Assembly: GCA_025716855.1 (NCBI GenBank)
Contig: JAIXMQ010000018.1
Coordinates: 248,001-312,000, forward strand
Length of the DNA stretch: 64,000 bases
Origin: Pilaira anomala
Taxonomy: Eukaryota > Mucoromycota > Mucoromycetes > Mucorales > Mucoraceae
Reading direction: 5' to 3'
How positions within the stretch are numbered: the stretch's first letter is position 1; each line of letters opens with the position of its first letter. The position numbers and the translations under genes are program-made. Positions 57,294-64,000 of the stretch are shown piece after piece. Below the pieces are notes generated by a model that was not told the DNA's origin, searched no databases, and was given only the letters and a program-made list of their open reading frames with translations.

Positions 57294-57793
57294 AAAAAAG
57301 TCTGTCGTATGATGTACATACACATAAAAAATAAAATAAATGCAATTCAATAAAATACTATTATGTTATATAATATAACCTTTTTACTTATGAACAAGCT
57401 GTGTCATGTGTGTGTGTTTATATAATAATAAAGTCATTATAGATATATATATATATTTGAAAAAGTTTTTTTTATTGAATATATAAATGTACAAGTGATA
57501 AAACCAGAGAACCCAAGTGTAGGAATGATTGGAACCTCAACTCTTGCTTGCTTTCATTTGAAAAAAAAAAAGGAGAGAGAAATAAAAAATACTTACCTAT
57601 ACAAATATGTGTGTGAGTTTTTTTTTTTTTTTTAAGTGTGATAATAATTAAAAATTAATATAAACATTTACTTTATACTTAACACAAACAAATACAGAAA
57701 ACCACCTTACGACTGTGTACACGGGAGAGAGTTCCGAGCTCAGAAAAAGTTAGTTAAAAAGAATATTAGGGAGTCAATATAAATATTACCTTA

Positions 57794-57847
<54 letters not shown>

Positions 57848-57963
57848 ACATGTGAAAAAAAAAAAAGAGTAAGAAAAGGATGCTATTATTTTTTTTGTTA
57901 GATATTTACCTTATAATATGAAGAATGGACACCCAGAAGTAAAAGAAACGCTTAGACTTAAAT
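57294..57963. other. Intergenic region with a 49-bp poly-A run
   Basis: The poly-A run at 57797-57845 is the longest homopolymer in the window. The rest is AT-rich without features. Confidence 0.6.
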
Positions 57964-58471
57964 GTGAAGACCTTAAAAAGACACTTGAAAGAAGACAACA
58001 GAAAGACCTTAAGAAGAGAACAGAAAAAAGACAGCAGAAAGACCTTAAGAAGACAACAGAAAAAAGACCTTAAGAAGACAACAGAAAGAAGACAACAGAA
58101 AAAAGACCTTAAGAAGACAACAGAAAGAAGACAACAGAAAAAAGACCTTAAGAAGACAACTGAAAGAAGACAACAGAAAAAAGACCTTAAGACAACAGAA
58201 AAAAGACCTTAAGAAGACAACAGAAAAAAGACCTTAAGAAGACAACAGAAAGAAGACAACAGAAAAAAGACCTTAAGAAGACAACTGAAAGAAGACAACT
58301 GAAAGAAGACCTTAAGAAGACAACAGAAAGAAGACAACAGAAAAAAGACCTTAAGAAGACAACAGAAAGAAGACCTTAAGAAGACAACAGAAAGAAGACA
58401 ACTGAAAGAAGACAACTGAAAGAAGACAACTGAAAGAAGACAACTGAAAGAAGACAACTGAAAGAAGAACC
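57964..58471 (+). repeat. Purine-strand minisatellite, ~500 bp
   Basis: A long array is built from two short units, GACAACAGAAAGAA (or GACAACTGAAAGAA) and AAAAAAGACCTTAAGAA, combined in changing order. The plus strand is almost all A, G and C with T only in CCTTAAG and ACTG. The array is open in at least one frame on each strand purely because of the repeat. The last part (58396-58466) is nearly pure 12-bp ACTGAAAGAAGA units. No splice or start context supports coding. Confidence 0.85.
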
Positions 58472-58839
58472 TAGGTAAAAAAAAAAAAAAAAAAATGGTG
58501 AGTCCTAGTTAAAATAAATGGTAACAGAGATGAAGCAAGCAAGAGTGTGAAGCAATAAAGAAAAAGAAAAAGAGCTATTTTTTTTTTCAAATGGGGTTTT
58601 TATTTATTTTTTTGTTGTTGATGCCAAGGCTTGTTGTTGTTGTTATGTCATATTTACAAAAGAAAGCTATCATTATGTCAAATTAAAGCGTTTTCTTTAT
58701 TGAGTAAAATAATCAGAGAGGAGTTCAAATGAGTGGGCAATTCAAAGTAGTGTTAATTATTTTTTTTTTTAGAGCCTTTTTTTGTTCCTTTTTTAATTTT
58801 TTTTTTTTTTTTTTTTTTTAAATATATATATAGAATACT
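58472..58839. promoter_or_regulatory. Promoter region of the glycosyltransferase-like gene
   Basis: It holds an A-run at 58477-58494 next to the minisatellite, a GTT repeat at about 58612-58643, and a T-run followed by ATATATATAT just before the ATG at 58840. No other gene was found. Confidence 0.5.
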
Positions 58840-61800
58840 ATGGCTTGGTTACGCTCGCCAAAGCAGTTTATAAAGTTTATTATTATACTTTTGATATTCA
58901 GTACAGGACTGTTTGTATTATTACCCAACTTGTATTCAACCCAAATAACGACCTTGAGCGATTCAAAATCAGATGACAGAGAGTTTATGAATCTTGAACA
59001 AACGAGTTCCAAACTATTGAATGTGACCTGGGATGAAGGTAAAAAGAGCATATTCTATATATATATATGAAATAACCTATACTTAAAAAAAAAGTATTTT
59101 TTTCTTTAGAAAGTAACCCATGGGTGATATCAAATTCTATTTATAACAATACGAAAGGATATTTAGAAGGAGTTAAATCCTACACGACAGAAGGACACAA
59201 CTACGATACACTTTTATCCTTAACCTCTTTCACCAACACAGAGGAAGATCAAGTCACTATTCTATTACCCATCTATTCCAAAGAATCCCTTTCAAAAATC
59301 GATAGTATTCTTGGTTGGCCAGCCTTTCCAATTCGAATCATCTGTTCATCTCAATTCCAAGCTCAAATTCAAGAGAAAGTAAACGACGCAAAACATATTC
59401 AAGTCACTGTTCTTGATCGTGCTACTACTACTACTACTACCACAACAACAACAACTGGAAATACTTTTTTACCAGGTACTGCAGGTGCATCCGTTTGGCT
59501 TCAAGTATTAAATGCACAAGAGATCAAGACAGATTATGTTTATGTCTTGGATGAAACAGTGACACCCTCACCTTATTCATTAAAGGAATTAGAGTACTTG
59601 ATGCATGTAGGTCAATTGGAAGAGTATCAAAACGCCTTTATTGGTACAAGAGCACTTGTCTTATCCACTCACCAAGATCAAAATAACTTTTGTTTACCGA
59701 TCGATACTGAATTACCTGTGGATAGAGTACAGCCTGCGGATATGATCTTGGGTACTTGGCTCTTACAAAGATCTTGGTTACCTCATCTCATGTCCGATCT
59801 GTCCTTGGATGGACTGAATTTACCTTTAGGATACTACATCAGTTTGAACTTGGAGCAACAACTTGGTATCTCTACATTTGTCTTACCATTGCATGAAAAC
59901 GATCAAATCGTGAACTCAAATAAACAACTCTGTGAAAAAGTAAAAGGAGAATGGGAAAGAAATTTGAGCTGGAGAGAGATGGTCAGGAAGCATCGATACC
60001 CTAGTGTCTTGAATTATCGAAGGTTGACAGAACATGGTGTACTCGTGGTAGCTCAGGGTGCCAATCAATTGATCTCACTTCATCCTCTTTTATGTCGATT
60101 TAAAAAATACCCTGTGCATCTTGTGATTTTGGGACATGATTTGACAAGAGAAAGTGTACAGGATGCGTTAAGGGAAACGAACTGTGAAAGTCATGTGATG
60201 CTGTATGATTTCACAAGTATGAAGGAACAGATGGAAGATGTAAGTATTGGAAGATTGGTCAAGGTGATTCAACCGCTTGTTTTGGTTCAGATCAAACCAG
60301 CTCAATTGACTTCCATGTATTATGCTATTCAGTCTATGGCCAGTGCTCATCAATTGACTGAAATTGGGTTACCTGAAAAGGAAATCGTGAATGCTTTATG
60401 GATCTCTGATCTTTCTTTACAAGCTTTACAACGTAAGTTTTTAATTCAAAACAAAAAGAGACAGGGCTTATTATTTAAAAAAAAAAAAAAAACTAATTCA
60501 CTTGTATATAATAGACTGGAATCAAATTCGTATTAAATTAGTGGTGATCACAGATAGAAGACCTCATTCCTTATCTCGTTTATTACAATCAGCAGCTAAA
60601 TCAATTTACTTGGGAGATCAAGTAGACTTAACGATTCATATGGAACAATCTGCCGATCGAGTGACACGTATGTTAGTCAATAGCTTTATGTGGCGTCAAG
60701 GACAAAAGATGATTCGACATCGTATTCGTAAAGGAGGATTGATGCCTGCCATTGTCGAAAGTTGGTACCCTAGTAACGATGATGAATATGCCGTTTTATT
60801 AGAAGATGATATTGAAGTATCGCCCTTATTTTATGTCTGGTCCAAGTACGCTATTCTCAAGTATAGATACAGTGGGAATGAAGAAGCCAAACGATTGATG
60901 TATGGTATCAGTCTTTACGCACCTCGTAATTTAGAACTTGTGCCTGCAGGTCGAGTGACGTTTGACCCAAACAGTGTTTTATTACCTGCAGGGTACGCAG
61001 ATCATACACCTTATGCGAGTCAAATCCCATGTAGTTGGGGAGGCGTTTATTTCCCTGAACATTGGCGTGAGTTCCATGCGTACCTCGTAACGCGATTAAA
61101 AGATTTAAATTTACCGAAAGACCATTCCGTTCGTTTGATCAGTGTCCCAGGCAGTCGATCGGATAAATGGAAGAAATCATGGAAGAAGTATTTCATTGAA
61201 ATGGTTTATTTACGTGCCTCAGTGATGCTGTACCCTAACTTTCAACAATTTGAAGCGTTTTCTACAAACCATGTTGAATTTGGTACACATGTAAAATCAG
61301 AAAAGAGACAGAGTGTGATTGGCACATTTATGGTGCCCTTAATGCAACGCGATACGATCTTATCTCAATTACCCAATCAAAGTTTACCCTTGTTTGAGGA
61401 TTTACCCGTATTGGATTTATGGGGTCAAGTACAATCTTTGGAGATTTTGGAATCGATTGCGTCGAAATACCATGCACATGTATCTACTTGTCCTCGTACG
61501 TTTGGAACGTATGATCCTCAAGAATTCTTTTGTCGTGTCGATGGTCCGCCTGATCCAGTACAGGTGTTCCCGATGGCGGCCAAGACACCTAAACCTCCTG
61601 TGTTGATCAAGGATGTGGTACAACCAATTGAGTATCAACATGTATACGAGTACACAGAAGAAGAAGAAGAAAATGCTCGTACAGAATTATTAGAGTATGG
61701 TCCAAAACCCATCGATGTGGCTCAATTACCTTTTGTTGAAGAAAAGTTCTCGAATAAAGATGATGAAATGTTGGATTTAGAAAATGATTTAGATACTTTA

Positions 61801-61926
61801 AATCGATTGTATCTCAAGTTGAATCCAGAAAATTTAGAGTTTTTAGAAAATGAAAAAATGGATATGGAACAAGACCAAGAAGAAGAAGAAGAAGAAGACG
61901 ATGATGATGAAGGATTAGATGTATAA
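58840..61926 (+). CDS. Type II membrane protein with glycosyltransferase-2-like region
   Basis: Exons 58840-59038, 59110-60432 and 60515-61926 join to 977 residues. A short cytoplasmic N-terminus (MAWLRSPKQF) is followed by one TM anchor at about 10-30 (FIKFIIILLIFSTGLFVLL), the usual Golgi glycosyltransferase topology. Two tandem glycosyltransferase-like parts are visible. The first (about 110-450) has SIYSKESLSKIDSILGWPAF and an EYVYVLDETVTPSP acceptor-like block. The second begins after the last splice with LVVITDRRPHSLSRLLQSAA, then YAVLLEDDIEVSPLFYVWSK with a DDxE metal site, and GVYFPEHWREFHAYLVTR. The C-terminus is acidic (EEEEEEDDDDEG). The layout matches fungal and plant proteins annotated as GT family 2-like. 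The sugar donor is not known. A Thr run (about ten residues) near residue 165 is a microsatellite. Confidence 0.78.
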
Positions 61927-62129
61927 ATAATAATAAAAAAGTTTTTAGTGTGCTTTTAAAAGTACGAACACAGTAATCTTAAGCCAATCAAAGTTTTTTC
62001 TTCATTCCCATTTAATCCCCAAAAAACACTTAAGTTTTCCGGGACCTCGCAATAAAAAAAAAAAAATTTGTTTATTTTCTTTTTTCTTTTCTTCTTCTTT
62101 CTTTACGATATATTTTTTTTTTTTGAATC

Positions 62130-63042
62130 ATGCTTCGCTCAGCTACCCGTCTCTTCGCTGCTAAGCGTGTGGCCGCTTTCACTCCTATGGTAATAAAAAA
62201 GAAAAGAGAACACAAGAAAGAAGGTTATTAACATTTTTTTTTTAAAAAAAAAAATAATTTTAGCGTGCCTTATCTACCAGCATGCCTCGTTTCTCTGATA
62301 AGGTTACCATCACTTTACCCGAGTCCTCTTTCGAGATGTTCAACGCTGAGAAGCCTAGCTTGGAAGTCGAGATCTCCAAGGATGAGTTAATCGACATGTA
62401 TACCAAGATGACCACTATGAGACGTATGGAAATGGCTGCTGATGGTCTTTATAAGGCCAAGAAGATTCGTGGTTTCTGTCATTTATGTAACGGTCAGGTA
62501 AAGTTATCTACTTTTTTTTTTTATTATTATTATTTTTCTTTTTTTTTTTTTTTTATCCCCCTTTTTTTTTTTTTGGTTGGGGGTAAAAAAAAAAAATTTC
62601 GGTAGAAATAGTCTATTATTTGGGTTGTAACGGGCAAACGCGGGGGATGTTGGGTAAATGAACCCCGCGTTTGATGTCACAACTTATTTTTGAGAGTACG
62701 ACTTTTTTTTTTTTTTTGTTACTGCCTTTAGCCAATAAAAATAACAAGATAAATCAGTAAAAAAAACTAATCTCTATCTCTATTTTTAAAAATAGGAAGC
62801 TGTTTCTATCGGTATGGAAGCTGCCATTAAGGAAACTGATCATGTTATCACTGCTTACAGATGTCACGGTTTCACTTACCTTCGTGGTGGTTCTATCGAA
62901 AGCATTTTAGCTGAGTTGATGGGTCGTAAGACTGGTATTTCCAAGGGTAAGGGTGGTTCTATGCACATGTTCACTCCCAACTTCTATGGTGGTAACGGTA
63001 TTGTTGGTGCTCAGGTAAAATAACATATATATAAAAAAAAAT

Positions 63043-63074
<32 letters not shown>

Positions 63075-63787
63075 AAGAGTGAAAAATATATTAAAAACTT
63101 TTTTGTTTTTTTTTTAAAAAAAAAAAGGTTCCTCTTGGTGCTGGTGTTGCTTTTGCTCAAAAGTACAATGGAAACCCTTCAGTCACTTTCGCCCTTTATG
63201 GTGATGGTGCCTCCAACCAAGGTCAAGTATTCGAAGCATTCAACATGGCCAAGCTTTGGGATCTTCCTTGTGTTTTCGTTTGTGAGAACAACAAGTACGG
63301 TATGGGTACCTCAGCCAACCGTTCATCTGCCTCTACTGAATACTTCAAGCGTGGTGATTATATTCCTGGTATCAAGGTAAATGGTATGGATGCACTTTCC
63401 GTTTACAGAGCCTGTCAATGGGCTAAGGAATGGACTGTCGCTGGTAAGGGACCTCTTGTGATGGAATTAACTACCTATCGTTATGGTGGTCACTCCATGT
63501 CCGATCCCGGAACCACTTACCGTACTCGTGAGGAAATTCAACATATGCGTTCTACTTCTGATCCTATTACTGGTATGAAGGCTATCATGCTTGAGAACGG
63601 TGTTGCTACTGATGCTGATCTTAAGGCTATTGATAAGGAAGCTCGTAAGGTCGTTGATGAAGCTCTCAAGTTGGCTGAAGCTGCTCCTGAGCCTTCTTTA
63701 TCCGAATTCCATACCAACATCTATCAACCTGGTTCTGAACCCTCTGTTGTTCGTGGTCGTGAACCTAAGGAACTTTACTACTATTAA
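62130..63787 (+). CDS. PDA1: Pyruvate dehydrogenase E1 component, alpha subunit
   Basis: Exons 62130-62189, 62264-62497, 62796-63014 and 63128-63787 join to 390 residues. It decarboxylates pyruvate with thiamine diphosphate in the mitochondrial matrix as part of the PDH complex. The N-terminus [20 protein letters not shown] is an Arg-rich presequence. Further on come [13 protein letters not shown], then GKGGSMHMF, and the TPP-binding [20 protein letters not shown] starting at Gly196, followed by [10 protein letters not shown]. The regulatory loop [16 protein letters not shown] (Arg289-His293-Ser294) keeps the serine phosphorylated by PDH kinase. Codons are distinctly GC-ended relative to neighbours, as for a highly expressed gene. 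Intron 2 is unusually long (298 bp) and holds a GC-rich hairpin. Confidence 0.96.
62624..62683. repeat. GC-rich imperfect hairpin in PDA1 intron 2
   Basis: The left arm GTTGTAACGGGCAAACGCGG and the right arm CCGCGTTTGATGTCACAAC pair over about 20 bases with a few mismatches, around an 18-base loop. It stands out as a GC island in an intron that is otherwise A and T tracts. Its source is unknown; it could be a small non-autonomous element. Confidence 0.65.
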
Positions 63788-64000
63788 ATAATTTAAAAGT
63801 TTCTCTCTCTCTCTCTCTCTCTCTCGGCCTCTTTTTTTTTTTTTTCTTGTAAAAAAAAAAATAATAATTAATCATTTTTTCCCTACCATCTCACTTATTT
63901 AAAATAAATAAAATAACAAATTCATAGATAAATTATTAAAATGAGGCTCATGTTTATGCACTTTCTTTCTATCTTATTATTATTATTATTTTTTTTTTTT
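63788..64000. other. 3' flank of PDA1
   Basis: It has a (CT)n run at 63801-63825, T and A tracts and an (ATT)n run near the end of the window. No further gene start was seen. Confidence 0.6.

Noticed and set aside
57964..58457. 82-codon open frames on both strands
   Set aside because: They come only from the minisatellite repeat and have no start, splice or promoter context.
57964..58471. CRISPR-like regular array
   Set aside because: Units are contiguous, variable in order and lack unique spacers; the host is a fungus.
1..64000. tRNA, rRNA and snRNA genes
   Set aside because: I saw no cloverleaf with A and B boxes or conserved rRNA segments by eye; a covariance-model scan would be needed to exclude them.

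Overview
The window is eukaryotic and fungal. Protein-coding genes are split by short GT-AG introns of mostly 45-150 bp, the intergenic DNA is very AT-rich with many long A or T homopolymers, and the gene set (a CotH-family protein, an EXORDIUM-like secreted protein, ARL5, a SulP permease, a sorbitol-type dehydrogenase, PDH E1-alpha) fits an early-diverging filamentous fungus of the Mucorales type. The species cannot be fixed from this sequence. All exon models below were read by eye from splice sites and reading frame.

Layout. 1-5,000 has no convincing gene but contains a foldback element (3365-4850) with a second repeat inserted in one arm. 5,045-19,767 is a normal gene block: MFS transporter (-), seven-TM-like protein (+), SulP sulfate permease (+), EXORDIUM-like secreted protein (-), and a 693-residue LEA2-like membrane protein (+). 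20,074-34,530 is a transposon nest. Two Tc1/mariner-type elements (called A and B here) form a 2.56-kb module that occurs twice, in opposite orientation and nearly identical. The ~9 kb between the copies carries a KDZ-type transposase gene, an unknown gene remnant directly downstream of it, and a decayed two-zinc-finger gene that has itself been hit by a ~177-bp MITE. A second, shorter inverted duplication lies inside and across the right end.

35,801-39,148 holds a CotH-like secreted protein and an ARL5 GTPase. 39,275-49,486 holds two copies of a receptor-like pseudokinase. The downstream copy is whole (ectodomain, Ser/Thr stalk, TM helix, NFG kinase-like domain). The other is cut in an upstream exon at a TA dinucleotide by a 5.7-kb segment with Tc1/mariner ends (element C), which contains two facing broken transposases, a Harbinger/PIF-like remnant and a further decayed gene. 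50,046-63,787 is again ordinary: F-box protein, sorbitol/xylitol-type dehydrogenase, RRM/SR-like RNA-binding protein, TMX-like ER thioredoxin, a 52-residue small protein, a purine minisatellite, a GT-like type II membrane protein, and mitochondrial pyruvate dehydrogenase E1-alpha.

The recurring theme is that inverted duplications coincide with Tc1/mariner ends or transposase copies (20.1/34.2 kb, 27.9/34.5 kb, 40.8/46.6 kb). The strongest candidates for something new are the 14-kb Tc1-bounded, KDZ-carrying composite and the duplicated receptor-like pseudokinase.
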